Positions 37,909 through 52,700 of a stretch of 64,000 bases of DNA are shown piece after piece; position 1 is the first letter of the stretch, and each line of letters begins with the position of its first letter. The notes under the pieces are model-generated. The model worked only from the letters and a program-made list of their open reading frames with translations. It was not told the DNA's origin and made no database searches. The stretch is from Pterobdella sp. o SKG-2022 (Eukaryota; Annelida; Clitellata; Hirudinida; Piscicolidae), in the NCBI GenBank assembly GCA_964035795.1, contig OZ038320.1, positions 13,219,076-13,283,075 on the forward strand, read 5' to 3'. The position numbers and the translations under genes were made by a program.

Positions 37909-40900
37909 AGGTGGTGATAGGAGCTTGTGTCTATCTACCTTGCAAAAAATTGATGTGTTTTCTTAATTGTGAAATTTTTTTGAAAAAATGAAAAAACATT
38001 ATTCAAGAGAAACTTTCAAAAGTTCATAGAATAGTAGGATCGTCTAAAAACACTTTTATTATTGTTTTCAAATTTATTCAACTTTTACACAGTTGCAAAG
38101 TTATACATTAAAAAATTTAAATTTTTTGTTTAGTTAATGATTAAGTGTTCCAAAGTGAACAGGTTTGCACAGAAAAGTCACATATTCTGATATTGAAGTG
38201 CACTTGAGTTGGATGCCTTGTTCTCTTTTTGTGATGTTTTTCGTTAGATTCCAATATACAAGTCTAAGACATAGAATTTTGAATTTTTTGAGTTTCTAAT
38301 CTAAATTTATTCATTTAATTTTTTTAGAGAAGAAATTTGGTATGAACAGGTCTTTTAAGAATATCTGATAATATTTAAAGCTTTTGCATATTGGGATTAA
38401 TAATTTATCTTTAACTCAATATAGTTTTTATTATAAAAGAAAGATTCTTAAAAATAAAAATTTGAAAGTCAACTAATATTTGATTTTATTGGCAATGACA
38501 TGAATATAACGATTCCAATGTGAATGCAATCACCCAGCTTAATTCTCTGTAATGCTTTCTAGCGAGCGAGAAAGAAAATTTTTTTTCGAATATGTTTGAA
38601 AGCAATGTAAATTAAATTTACATTTTTTGAAAAATTAAAAGAATTAAAAATTATTTAATTGAAAGATATTAACGTTATTGAAAAAAATAAACACGGCAGT
38701 TTCATTGGTAGTTTTTTAAAGACATCGTATGTTTTTTTGTAAACTTGAATTTTACCAATAAACTTCAAATTATGAGAATTTATAACACGTAAGAGAAAAT
38801 TTTTTATTTAGCTAAAATTTTCAATANNNNNNNNNNNNNNNNNNNNNNNNNNNNNNNNNNNNNNNNNNNNNNNNNNNNNNNNNNNNNNNNNNNNNNNNNN
38901 NNNNNNNNNNNNNNNNNNNNNNNNNNNNNNNNNNNNNNNNNNNNNNNNNNNNNNNNNNNNNNNNNNNNNNNNNNNNNNNNNNNNNNNNNNNNNNNNNNNN
39001 NNNNNNNNNNNNNNNNNNNNNNNNNNTAACATCATTGTTTAAGAGTTCACATTTGAGAAGTTTCATGTTTTATGTGAGATTTTTTTGTGTTCTCACCAAT
39101 ACATTTCGTATGAATGTAACATTTCAAAAATGACAGTTTTTATATCTTTTTAAAGAATTTTATCAAAAATTACTGGTTCTTCAATTTTCATTTATTCCAA
39201 ACATTGTCATTTGTTTGACGTCTTGTTTGTTTTTAAACGTCTGTTCAACAAAATGCAAAAATCTTTTTTATTTTCATAAACCCAAAAATTGTTTAGTTAT
39301 GGATTTTCTGATTTTAACAAAGTTGATATAAAATTCAGTCAAAAATTCATTTTGCATAAAAACAACCATGCAAGTGAAAAATTCAACAAAACAATGAAGC
39401 TGATAAAGAATGAAAAGGTTAAAGAGAAATATGGGGGCAATATTTATGAAAAAAAGTATTGAAATGAGAAATTGTGTTGCATTAATAATAAACTTCATGT
39501 GAATCATGAAATTAATTCAAAGTTTTGAATATGTTTGATAAAAACATAAAGCACTTTTTCATTGCTCCCCAATGTTTCGTTGATGCAATTCTCATAGAAT
39601 AACTTTCAAACTAAAAACCAGAGCAATGAGGTCACAAATTAATTATATTTTTAAAAAATTTAACCAGTTTTTGATTAAATTTTTCCATAAAAATCTCGTT
39701 AAGTTTTTCAAGTCGCTTCAGTATTTGTCTTTCATCATCAAAGATTTGTATTACATTGCTTATTCCAATCTTGGTGTTTGTTGGCATGATAAACGTTTCA
39801 GTGGCATAATAGAATATTTTTTGAAACTTTTTATTGTTGTAAAATGAGTTAAGTCTGCGAAATAATGGAAAACCATTCGATCTTCTGTTCGTCTACTTAA
39901 ACTTATTAATGTTTTGAGTTTTGGAGATTTTCCAATATATTTTTTATTCTTTAAACTGTAAATTAAACAATGATAAACCATATAATAACTATGCGATAAA
40001 TTTGAAACTGATTTTATATGAAAAGATATTTTTTTATGTTTTTTCATATTTTGTAATTTAGTGAAAATTGTTGAATTTTTCAAATTCAACTTCAACAATT
40101 TCAATGATTCAAAAGATATGTATAACCCATCAAACGATAAAATACCTTCAAAAACGCTTCACGAAGTTTTGCTCTTGTTTTTTTAATGTCACTAAACAAG
40201 GTTTTTAGTCATATTAAAAATTAAATTTCCATAATATTCTGCTGAGATCAATTTCCGACACTAAAGTATACTTCTTTGGAGCTCATATACCGATAAAAAC
40301 TAACTTCCAAACGAGTTAAGTTTTTCTATTCATTTTTCACGGTTTAAATCCAAGCTATTCAATTTAAATTTTGAAAAAATATTTGTTGTCATGGTCATTG
40401 TATACGTTTTTGCATTGATTCGATGAAAATTCATTTGAAATTTGTTAAAAAATGAATAAGATTTTTTCGCATTTTATTGTTTTCTAATCAGAATAGAAAG
40501 ACTGGGGTTCCTTTACAACACTGAAGTGTTTCAACCTCTGACTAACCACAGAGCTTTTTTAAAAAAAAACAATTATTATACTTTTTTCAAGTATTTTCAA
40601 CCAATCAATAAAATTCGATTGAAAACATGAGTTGTAAAAATTTTTAGAAAAAGTTTTTTGTCATGTTGTTTCTTTTTCGAAAAAAATCAACTTTTGTGGG
40701 AGAAGCTAAGTATGATTAACAAGGCAATTTGTAAAATTGTTTCCAAAATATCAATTCTAATCCGGTTTCTTTGAAATTTGGAGGTATATTTTTTAATTAT
40801 TTCGAGTCTTAACAATCAAAGCTCTCTATCTTATGCTGTAGAATACTAACATCTTTCCATTTAACTTTTTTGTATCATATTTATTCGTGCTTGTCAAAAT

Positions 40901-42029
40901 TAACTTGATGCTTTCTAGAACTACCTAGCAGGTTGAAGCCCCTGCAGTGTCATTCCGCTATTGTAATTAGTTTCAAGCCATTTGGCACTCATCAAGTTCT
41001 GACAAACTTTTTTTGCACTTTTTCATAATTATCCAATATTTTTCTATGTAAAAATCTAGATTTTTTGTTTCTATGGTTCTTTGTTGAAATAATTAATATT
41101 TAATAAAAACTCAACTTTTGAAATTGACCAAATTCGTTTTAAATAAATTTTTTTATAGCTTTTTGTGAGATTTTTTTGTTTTTAACAATTGTCTTTCAGA
41201 TTATTCCATCTCTAAAGTAAGTTTTTTGTCAAGTTTTTTTGTAGAAGTCTCTAAACTTTACGGTCGGTAAAACATTCAAAAAACAACATTTCAAATTAAA
41301 ACCTGCATAAAGACCTAAACCATGAAACATATTTACCAAAAAAACTGAAATTTTTGCAATATTTCAAGTTAACCACGAAAATAAAATTAATCATCCCAAT
41401 TTAATTTTTGTTTCAAGCTTTTGGTAAGCAATTACTTAATTTAATGCGTGTATTCAACTTTTTCAGGCCCAGGTTCACTGTTTGAAAAAGAATTGTTTTA
41501 ATACATCAACTTGCAACTAACGAAGTTATTATTGTTGTTAAATTCAACCTCACAATGAAACTATAGCTATCTTTTATAAACACATGTTTATAGCAGGGAA
41601 TATGTTTTTAAAATTGAATTCATCATAAATTTGTGTTCGTATATAGAAAAATAAAATATATATAACTAAAAATAAAGGTTATTTATTCCTAAAGATTTTC
41701 CATTCTTAAATTCCAATAACGAAAAAAGTTTTTAATTGAAATTTTCACAAAGCTGAAATCAAAATAACTTCAAAACTTCCAAAAATATTTTTCAAAAACT
41801 GTTTCGCTGAATTTTCAAATTTTTAACAGTTTTGGAAAAGTAGTCATGAAAGTTCAACTGCAGTCGGCATGTTGAGAATGATGGACAACGCAATTCACAA
41901 ATTTCTACTTATCAAATCGAAAGTTTATGTTTCTAGTTTCAAACTTTTTTTTCAAATTTCTCAAATCTTCTTTTCAAAAAGTTATGAAATAAACAAATTC
42001 AAACATTTTTAACATTGAAATTACAATAC
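37909..42029. other. Intergenic region with an assembly gap
   Basis: No exon was recognised on either strand. The 200 Ns at 38827-39026 are a placeholder of round length, so the true gap size is unknown. The C-terminal tail exon of the GPCR gene should lie in this region if the model is right, but I could not identify it. Confidence 0.5.
38827..39026. other. Assembly gap (200 N)
   Basis: Exactly 200 consecutive Ns. Any frame that crosses them is meaningless. Confidence 1.
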
Positions 42030-45000
42030 AAACTTGCTACTCATCCAACAATAAATGAAGGGGTTGTACATGGGATTGCTCATCGCCAGCCAATAAACCA
42101 ACAAGTAAACGTGTTGTAAAATAGAACTTTGCCCAAAGATGTTCAGTAGGGGTTCTTCAAAAATCAAAAGCAAGTTTTGAGGAAGCCAACAAACTGCAAA
42201 AATTATTACCACGAGCACCATCATTTTGACGATCTGTTAATGTTTTAGTAATCAATAAACTTCACATTTTAACAAGTTTTTATACAACTTAATTTGAAAT
42301 ATTGGAGTAGTTTAATTGTTTTAAATAGTGATTGAAACTTCAGATCCGCAAGTATATGAGTGTTTTAAATTTCTAAATCTACATACCTTTTTTTTTGATT
42401 TGATTGCCAGATTATGTCTTTCTGATACCTCTCCAATTGTTTTATTCCCCCAAAGTTTAAATGAAATTTTTGCGTAAGTAAACGTCGTTATAATTAATGG
42501 TATCAAATATGTAACAAAGAACAGGAAAAGATTGTACCTGAAAAATGAATTGAAATTAAAAACGGTCTGAAGATCGTTATAATCATATAATTTTCAATGA
42601 AGCACAACGTTTGTAACTGAAACTTTTCCATGAAATTGAATTTTTATATACGGACTTAATCGCCATGCTTTTGAAATGTATCATCAAGTAAACATTTCAA
42701 CATTCGAAGTTAAGTCATGCTTTTGCAAATTTTGATCAGTAGTTTTTTGAGTGATGGCTATTTTTTTTTTCTTTGTTTTAATTTTGATAAAACTTTTAAA
42801 TAGCAACTTATTTTATTTAAATTCGAAGCAGGTGTTTCATTTTTTTGAAACTTCATTTTATTTCATGACTTTATGCTATTGAAATCAAAATTCAATTAAT
42901 ATATTTGAAATTGTTGTACAGAATCTATTTGATAAGATAGTTAGACAAGGATACTAAAAAACCACTTTCACCCCTGAAAAAAGTATTCTATAACTTTCAA
43001 ATATGACATTGAGGATTTATTTAATATTATATTAGTATTTTTTACAAATTCTTTCATAATATACGTTTTGTTTCCAAAATAATCATAACTATTGTTTTTT
43101 TGATCAAAATTTGTTTGTTTGAAGCTTAACGATCATGAAGTTTGATCAAAATGAATTCAAATTTAATATGGGAAAAAATTTATCTGAATATATATTTTTC
43201 ATAATTTTTCAATACAATATATAATTCTTATGTTTCTTTGAGTTAAAAATGAGTATTGTTAACCAAACCACCTGATTTTAATGAGCCCCCAAACATTTTA
43301 AAGCTAAATTTGCGAGCGTTTGACCTTGTAAGATTGGTCTTTAAATGATCTTTTTGTATATTTTTATGAAACTTAATGTAGACTTTTCAATTGTTTATTT
43401 CATATCAAAACTCGTTAATTTTTAAACAAAATTTAAGTGATTTTCATACCTCCAATCAGCTTCATTCTAATAAGCTTGGACATTGTTTCGGTTTAACTTT
43501 TTCTATTAATTTTTAAAAATTTTTTATATTAATATTGATCTTAATTGCTTTCATAGAAATCAATACTTTTTAGTATCACAAAAAAATTTTTTAAATGATT
43601 TTAGAAAATAAAACTTAAATTCAACTTTGAAATTTTTCAAAATGGCCACTGATAAAACAAACTTTACTTCTTCAGCAGTTAATTTAAGTTTTTTTATAAG
43701 CTTTTGTTTCGAAGTATTTCTAGAATTTGTTTTCATTTAATAAAAAAAGTACTCAGCGAAATTTTGGACATAGTTTGAAACTTAATTATGAGCCTACAGA
43801 CTTTCAAATTTATTATCAAACAAGGCAAGCAAAAGATTATGTGAGATTGTGAGGCTAAAACCAATTCGGATTTGCAAACATCGTAGTCTTTTTACTATCT
43901 TATCCAATTCATATAGTTTCAGATGATAAGTTTCAGGGAACTACTTCGTTTTCATGCTATCATCAGAATCGTTTTTCCAAAAAATCCCCATTCCAGAGCT
44001 ATCATGTCAGCCCCAAATGCTCGATGGCTCAAATGCAAATTTGGAAAAAATTATTTCCGCACTAAAAACTCTCAGTACAACTTGTTGATGACAAAGCAAT
44101 AAATAAAACTGGAGTTTATATTTCGTTTCTAGGATTAAGTTTTATTCAATCCATAAAACTCAATGAGAAGTAAATAATGTTCTTTTAAACATATTTTTCT
44201 ACATTTTTGGTAAAAAAAAAAGTAAAAAATAAGTTATTAAATTTTCAGACAGCTTTTTGCTAGAATAATTGATATAGTAAGTTATTTCTACAAAAATACT
44301 TGTACTTTTCGCTGAATAAACCTTTTTCTCATTATCGATACATTAATATTCAAGCTCATAAACTTGAAAAACCATACATCTAGCAAAAAATAGCTGTTAT
44401 ATTTCAAAATGAAGAAGATAAAAAAAGATCTCCACATAGCGTTTGCTATCATTGTTTTTATTCATCAGTAACTGGTACGAAGATTTGCTAAAGTTCAAGG
44501 CTATTTACCAAACAAAAAAAAATTAGGTTCAAGTGGAAATACTATAAAAGTTAAATTCAAGCAAGCTTTAGAAATTTTTTGCGCTAACTAAATATCAACA
44601 GCTAGCTCTGGAACAGACGTATTAATATAGGCAGCCTGCTTAGAAAGTTGTTAAATGGTAAGGTTTTCAATTCACTAAGAAAAAAATCTCACATCTTTGA
44701 TCAAAACAAAATAAACCACATTTATCCTTGAAACCAATGCAAAAATAATTTTTTTTTATTTATAAGTTATTTTTGGAAAAAAGCTTTGTAAATGTTTTAT
44801 GATAAGCAATTATCTTGTTTTCATCACATTTATATCAGGTTGATGGTATACAATAACTTTCCAAGCCCTGCACCACTTGAAACAATACATTCAGCCCTTC
44901 AAAACTCATTGAAGTTCAACTTTCCCTCAACAACCACATCGTCTTTTCTATGAAATTTTTCAACTACAATTTCCAACCCATTTCTCAATGTTTAGGGATT

Positions 45001-47040
45001 GATTGCATTGTTATAATGCAACTCTACAGTTTTTAATAAAAACCAGCTTAAAACAATACTACGTGTAGTGAACAAAAGTTCAGAATGGCACTCAATTGCA
45101 ACAATAACATCATTATCCAAAAAAGTGCTGACAATTTTTAATCCAAAAGTTTTCTTTAGAAGTTATATTCATTTTTATAATTAATGCAATAAAAACCTTA
45201 GAAGTTTGTGTATATATAGTATATAATTAGTAAGTTTTCATCTTGAAAGTTATCTTTTATTTCTTTTTTACTGTAGTGCATTTAATATAAAGATTGTTTA
45301 TAGTACCATCAGCGTTAAGCTTTTGAACATTATTCAAAAATTAACTTCTCAAAGCTTTTTCAATATATTTGAGAGAAACAAGCATAAAGTATTTATTAAA
45401 TTAATGCATGGAGTTTTTGGTAAGAAAATCTTACGTTATCAGTGTCTCCAATATGTTGAAAATCCTGGTAGTTAAACAATCACAAAAGCTTTCTCATTTA
45501 GTTTTCTAATTAACGTTATAAGACAATTTCACATTTTTCCTATTGCTATATAGATCGCCTTTATTGTTCTTTTTATTACATAAACAGTTAATAAAAATGT
45601 TTTTAAAAGTTGCATACATGTTTTAATGAAAGTTTGATTAGTTAAGAATTTCACTTCGAAAATGTCTTTCACAGATATGATTAATTTAGTACCAAGTGAC
45701 ATGTCCCTAAACCCACGAGTTGAAATATATTTTGGATTTTGAATTAAATCAGATAAATTGTTATCCAAAGTGTACTCAGTTCCAATAAGTTGTTTAGTAG
45801 TTCATTATTACACATATAATAAGCGTTTTAATGAGTTTCCTCGTAAACAAGAAGCTTTAATTATAAAAAGTTTAGTTTTTCAATGTTGAATTCATCAAAA
45901 TTTATAGGTGGTGTTATGCTTCTGGATTAATGATTTTATACTAGCCACAAAAAACGAGTTTATTTAAAATAATTTTCAAGTATACTTGGAAATGTTACTC
46001 AGTTAACTAAAAGTTTTGTATCTTAATAAAATTTATTTGTGTTCAAAAAAACTTTTGAGTTATTTTTTAGGATTGCAACGACTCAATATAATTAAAAATT
46101 CACAATAAATTGTTTCTAAATTGTTTAATAGTCTATAACTTTTTATTGGCTTGGTTTACTATTTGAAGTTGTTAATCGTAATGAATAAACTCATTTCTAT
46201 TTATATAATGACATATAGTTAGTTTGCTTAGTCAGTCCATTGTTTATTAATAAATTCATTTAATAAAATCAATTTTTTAATTTATGGAAAGTTTGAAATG
46301 TTCTTTCATAAAAATAGCATTTTGAAAACAACTAAGGTTTCAATATTGCACCTATCTACACAAAAAGATTTGTGACTATTATTCAAAGGAATATTTCATC
46401 CCTACTAGGATTGAAAGCATTATTAATTGGTAGCAGTATGCGTACTTAATGAGACTTTTAAGAAAGAAAATAGAATATAAAAATAAATTCAGCTTGAGTC
46501 GAATTGCATGTTCCTTAGCTTGCATTTTTAAAAATTTCATTACTTAAATTTCATCCATCAATAAAAGACAGGTATCTAGTGTTAAAAAAGTTTTATAGAA
46601 AATAAAAAGAAATCTTATATATAGAAAAACTATTTATATTGGAAAAAATTCATTTCCTTTTTTTTTGACGTTTAGAAAGCCAATAGAGTTAGCTGAGCTT
46701 AGTGAGATAATTATATGTAAAATAAAATTCTAAAAATTTTTCCAACTTTGCTATTAACAAACTCTTTCTAGTATGAATATGAATATTTTTTCAGACATAA
46801 TAATTAATTGCATTAAAACACATCAAATCAAGATACTCTTACCAAAACTCAAAAGCATGGATTTCGTCGGGATCTCTAATGTAGCAGATTGTTTGGTTGA
46901 TATCCTCGTGCACCTCAGTCTCGGCATACAGAAACATGGGACTAGATAGAATGAATGAAAACAAAGTGATTCCTGCCAGTGAAGCATACACGGTTTTAGC
47001 CTTGAGTCTTGGTCTCAAAGGGTGAACTATAACGATGTAT
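42030..47040 (-). CDS. Rhodopsin-like (class A) peptide GPCR, internal exons TM4 to TM7
   Basis: Three exons join in phase on the minus strand. Exon 47040-46842 begins right after the DRY position with YIVIVHPLRPRLKAKTVYA and contains TM4 (LAGITLFSFILSSPMFLYA) and the second extracellular loop with its Cys (ICYIRD). Exon 42537-42387 holds TM5 (YNLFLFFVTYLIPLIITTF) and part of loop 3 (SERHNLAIKSKKK). Exon 42233-42030 holds TM6 (MMVLVVIIFAVCWLPQN) and TM7 (YWLAMSNPMYNPFIYCWM). The F-x-x-C-W-x-P and N-P-x-x-Y motifs are present. The WLAMSNPMYNPFIYCWM block is of the type seen in tachykinin, RYamide/luqin and neuropeptide Y-like receptors, so the ligand is probably a neuropeptide; I would not name it further. 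Exons for TM1-TM3 (expected above 47040) and the cytoplasmic tail were not found. The intron between the first two exons is about 4.3 kb. Confidence 0.85.
45930..46035. repeat. Partial copy related to foldback element 3
   Basis: It shares gattttatactagccac and the block ttttcaagta...gaaatgtta with the copies at 27120-27235 and 28332-28519. It lies in the large GPCR intron, and only part of the palindrome remains. Confidence 0.5.
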
Positions 47041-49721
47041 CTGTAGTGTCAGACGCTGAGGTTAGGCATCTAAATAGATGTGCGCAAAAGGGTATATGTT
47101 TTGAACAGCTTATAAAAAGTTTGGTTCAAATTTTGGATGATATGTTGAGAATGAACTTTGTTTTATGAATTTAAACTTGATGAAAAGATTGATCTGTTAA
47201 AATTTTTTGATGTTGTGTATATTTTTAAATACATTTAACTATAGATTAAATTAAATATGTAAAAAAATGTAAAATGTTCTCAATCCAGAAACATATTTTT
47301 CGATAAATCAAAAATTTTATATTTTTCATTTCATATCGTTTCATGAACTTCTGCAAAAGTGGAAACATAATCTTTTATTTTCAATTTTTTTATTTCGGCA
47401 GTCTGTTGTTGGAAAGCTTGACACTATAAAAAGTTTTTAGTTGCGTTGCCGACATATCAAGTTTTTTGATGTTTATTTTGTGTTTTGACTTCAATGCATT
47501 TGTTTCATTTTTGTGTTTTTTCAAAATTCTCATAACATTATTAATGGAGTTTCAAGACCGTGGAGACCATTTTGTTGATTGATTCTTACTGCTATCGCAT
47601 CAATTCTTTTCTGCTGATCCTCCATTTTCAACCGTGAGCATTTTTACCCTGCTCAAATCTTAATCACCATCATTTTTTTTCTTTGAAATGTTCAATATTT
47701 TTTATTTTTTTCACTTAAATAAAACTCATTATTTTTTTACCGCTTTCAATTTCAATAATTGTCAATCCTTGTCTATCTATTTAAAGAAAACTTTACGCTG
47801 AAAGAAGAACTAAAATTTAAATATGTAGCTTACTGAAACAAAATATTGCTTGAAACTCCAGAAACCACCGTTTTTCATTATAAACTAAACCACACTAACA
47901 TTCAAACTTAGTTTTTTTGTTATCAGTACCAAATTGAGCTGATTAAATTGTTAATGCTATGTTTCATTTTCTAACTATTTGAAATCATTATTTTTTTCTC
48001 AAAGTGAATATTTTCATTAAATTATTTAAATAATTATCTTGAAATAAATAACATAATTTTAAAAATTCGACTTTGATAATGTTAGTGAAGCCTGGTTAGC
48101 ATACAAACTAGTCATATTTTTCAATCAATCTGCATCATAAATCAGTTGGCTGAAGTGTATCTTATCAATTCTTATCAACAGCCCATATTTCTGGCGTCTT
48201 TTTATACAACATTCTAGTAATTTGTCAAATTTTGATATTTTTATCTTTAGAACATTTTCATAGTAAAGCAAAATTGTATTTTAGGATACTCTTACACCAT
48301 CACTGTTCTTTATGTTGCTTTTATGCGATTAGATGCCCATATAATCCACTTATTTATTAAAAGAAATAAAACACAAATTACTTTGACATTATTGTCAAAC
48401 GGTGCAAATATAATACAGAAAACATTGCAAATAATTGCAGTTATTATTTGTATTATGAGAGATTAGTTAGAAGGGCTAATAGCCCGGGCATTATATTAAC
48501 AAAGATAGCATAAACAAAATAAATCAGATCTAGCCAGGAAAGTGTTTCGGTGTGTGTTTGTTGGTTTTTGAGTGCATTCTCTAAATAGGCTGTCTATGGA
48601 GCCATTTGAAATTTAAAAAATTTTCAACGTTTTATTATCGTTTTGAAAAGAAGCTGCGGTTATTTTGAAAAAACATTCTCAAAAGTTTAAAATCATTTTG
48701 AAATTTGAATTCACCAAAGTTCATTATTTTGAGAACTTGTTTTCATGAAAAAAAACTTTTCAAAATAATTTCTATTAAATCTAATTCAATAAAATGCAAA
48801 AAATATTTATTAAAAATTAAAGTAAAGCAGAATTGAAACACTATAAATGCAATTAAAAGAACTAAAAATATCTTGAAAACTAAAAACAAAAAAGGAAATA
48901 GTACATAAGATTGTAAGCAGTAAATAATATAAGAATTGATCCTTCTATTTTCTGCAAACAAAACAACTCATAAACAACAGGTCCAAAAAAACGGCGTTTT
49001 CAAAGTTTTAAATGTTTTTTAAAAGCAACCAGTACTTTTTCCCAGCTTTATGCTAGTGGTTTATGCTTTTAGTTTCATCAATCAAATGTGATGCTTTTTA
49101 TTTATTTATTGACCTTTAAGTTTGTTGGAAGTTAGTGGTTCTTAATGATTAAAAAACAAAATTTTGTTGCTATAAACCGTTTAAAACTAGAAGACGATTT
49201 GAAATAAAATTTATCAAAGTAATTCAAAGTGTGGGTTCAATGATTTCTAGATAAATCAGCAGAGATCAAAAATATATCATTTTCATTTCTAACAATTAGT
49301 GATACATCAACTGTTTTGCCTACAGGTATTAACAATTACTGCTGGGAACAACAAAACAGTGTTCAATCATGGAGTATACTAAATTATTTATTACTCGGAG
49401 AGTGTATTATTTTCACAAACAATTTTAAAAATTATCAAAAATGAGCTTTAAACTAGTCTGCGAAATATAAATCATCTTCTAACTATTACCATAAATAACA
49501 CGAAGAAAAGCTAAAAAAAGAAGTTGACAATTAAAAATTAATTTGTTCCGAACAAAAAATATAATGAAAAAACACAAAATTATAGAAGTTTTGACAGAAA
49601 ATTAACTTTAAAAGCTTTTGCTCAGTTTGATAATAAAATTCCAAGAGAAAATATAAAACCCCAATTCTATTACGACGCTCTTGACACATTAATTTTTTCC
49701 AACTTCTATAATCTTTCCCTA
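47041..49721. other. Region upstream of the GPCR exons
   Basis: It should contain the exons for TM1 to TM3 of the GPCR unless these lie in or beyond the next gene, but no convincing transmembrane exon with splice sites was found. A short minus-strand frame near 47600 (MEDQQKRIDAIAVRINQQNG) is too small to assign. Confidence 0.4.
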
Positions 49722-52700
49722 ATGGACGCAGTCGACAACCAGGATGAGACAACTATAAATGACTTATCTTGTCAGCCAAAAAAATTTAATGAAAATAATT
49801 TGAAACTTAAATCATTTAAGAACGAAGAAAACAACAATCTAGTCAACAAAGCTTTTGAGCCTTCTCTCAGTGACGTCGAAGCAATGGGTGAAAAGTACTC
49901 AGATGTTTGTTCAATAAAACACACTTATAACCACATAAATAATATAAAAAACAAAAACATAAAGCCGTATCACAAAATCTGTCGGCAAAGCGATAATGCC
50001 GACTCGATAACAAAATCTTCTATAAGCACCAACAAACTCAACAAAAGCGATGTATATACTTCATTTATACAAAAAAAGTTATTGAGTCATTATTTGTACA
50101 TTTGCATCATTTTTATATTTTTCACCACTGTTACTTCTTCAAATTTGTTCATCAAAAGTCGAAAATTAAACAATGGAAACATCACAAGTGACGTTCATTC
50201 AATAACAAATAATAATAACGCTTTGGGTTTTTATTCACATGAAAACTATAACAATAATTCATCGAACATTAAAAAACGATCTTTATATATCAGAAGAGGA
50301 AGCAATATGAATAATTTTCACCATAAACCCAATGGTAATGGCAGGTTTGAAACAGATCAAAATGCTGTAAGAAATGAGATGAATAAAGAAATTGATTTTA
50401 ACAAACCAATAATAAATTTGAAAAAGTTTGAAGAAAAGAACCATGAACAAAAAAATGAAGTAAAAAAGAATCGAAGAAAAGTAATGAGAAAAAACAGAAA
50501 CATAAGAAGAAAAAGTTTGAAGAGTGAGAAGTATTCAACAACCACCATGAGCATTACTCGGGGCAGTTCTAAGAGAAATGTTGAAAACAAAAACGTCAGG
50601 AAAAGGCGCAGAGAGATGAATGTAATCAGACCAAAAAGAAAAAAACAAAACCACGTTGTTAACGACTTTGAACAAAACAATCAAGTTTATGTTTCAGAAC
50701 CTATTAATAACCATGAAAAACACATAAACAAAAGTTTTCATAGAAGAAGGATTCAAAAAGGCAGAAGAACTACAAAGAAAAAGTGGAGGAAGGATAATGA
50801 TGAGACAGACTTCAAAAAACTGACTCAAAAAGTGGAAATAGACCTTAGAAGAGGAATCGTCAAAGGATACAGTTTTCACATCAAGTAAGTTGATATGAGA
50901 TAAATATCGGTCATTGGATTGGTTTTTAGCACAATTTAAAGTTCGAGTGCTTAATTTAAATTTAGGGGAAGATACTTTTGTATCTTTGTTTGTGTGTGGA
51001 TTTTAAAGGATGAAACCAACGAAACAAACTTGTAGAACTTTTTTTATAAACTTTTTCAACTCAAAATTATGTTGTCATATCAAATTTATGGAATAAATAC
51101 TATAAAATTCTAGTCGGCAACGAGACTGTAAATACATTAAAATAAAAACAGCCATAAACTTTGATAAGTATACACTTACAATAAATCGTTAGCAAAAAAT
51201 AAGTATAAATTCATGAAATATCGCGAGAATAATTTTATAACTAATTTATCATAGGCATAAATATTATCTAGAAGTTTAACGATTCATTTAAACAAATAAT
51301 CAAAGCACTATCGGCAGATTGTCGGTTTATGTATAGTAGGAGTCTAAGTCTGAAACTAAAATAGGCACCGTGCATTCCATCTTGCGCTTTTAACCCGCCC
51401 ATACATCAATTCCGCTTTCATTATCAATTTTTAACGCCATTGAAAAGGCCTGTATATTCCAATTTATATCTTTTTGTTCATATATGCAAAATTGCGTTGT
51501 AAAGCTAAATAATTTATTATACAGATTTCTCACACCTCCAGAAGCCTCCCTCGATCACTCCTGTTCAGCTCAGGCCGTCTTGAAACTTGATCTCAGTGGC
51601 CCTTTCAATAAGTAAGCTCATCTCATCTCATCTCTGTAAACAATGCATGTATTAAAATAAGATTTGAAATATATAGAAGAAAAAAAGCAACAAATGTATT
51701 ATTTTATTTTTTTTGATAAACTTTTCGATGTCAATGGAATATAATAATATCATAAAATAAAGCAAACCGAATGAAATTTCTTGAAACAAAACTTTTTCCA
51801 AAAGTTCTCGAAATAATGAAACAAGAGAAAACATTTTGGGTGTTTTCTGAAGGATTCATCAAGGCGACTTTATTGTCTCTGTGATATAATTGGAAAAGAA
51901 AATTTTTGAAAAGGCTTTAAAAATCGTATTTTTTATAATTTTTTAGAAATAATTATTGGAATAATTTCGATTGCATCAATTTAACGAGTGAAGTTTTCCA
52001 ATATTTCGATTCATAAAATAAAGATAAAATCATTTAATTTGAAAAATAAAAAGAATTTAAATATGCGAGCCCTTGTTCACAGGCTTTTTTATTTGATATA
52101 ATGAGCCACATTGTTTTCTACTTGTGGTAATAATCATAAACTAGATTTGTCTATGGGTATTTCTTTAAAATTTTCCAAATTTCTTCTTCATAATCTATTT
52201 TTTTGTTTATGAAATAAACCATTTAAGAAACACATACTTTATATAATCGTTTGAATGGCACATTGTAAAGGGTGAGGTTCGACTTGGATTACGAAAACTT
52301 CCATCTATGGACCTTCCATGCTAGCGACTACATCACTGCCGATGGCTACGGCAACGCCAAAACAAACAAGGCATCAAACACATCTGTATCACACGGAGGT
52401 TAGACATTTCGTAACACTATGGTTCAAAGATCGTCAATTTTTCAACATTCTCACAAGGGTTTTGTAGTGTTTCCTTGCAAATAAATAATAATAAAACCAA
52501 AAGATTGGGATGTTCTCAGAACTTCTATGTCAGTCGATTATTAGTTTCAAGTTTATGTGTTGCTAATAAATTCAATAGGTATTGATCTTTTTATCTGCAT
52601 TTTCGAAGTCTGTCTTCTATCAAAGTGGAGACGCCATTATAAAGGAGCAATGCCTTTTTATTATTTTCAATTTACGAGCAGTTGTTGAATTATAACAACC

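Noticed and set aside
38808..39066. Open frames across the N block
   Set aside because: They consist almost only of unknown residues from the assembly gap.
39760..40104. 114-residue minus-strand open frame
   Set aside because: Lys/Ile/Phe-rich, as expected from random A+T-rich sequence, with no motif, signal peptide or splice context.
40521..40950. Possible MITE with about 20-base inverted ends (cactgaagtgtttcaacct and aggttgaagcccctgcagtg)
   Set aside because: The ends match only partly and no target duplication or second copy was seen.
44880..45000. Minus-strand stretch RNGLEIVVEKFHRKDDVVVE
   Set aside because: Short, without convincing splice sites or relatives in the window; it lies in a large GPCR intron and may be chance.
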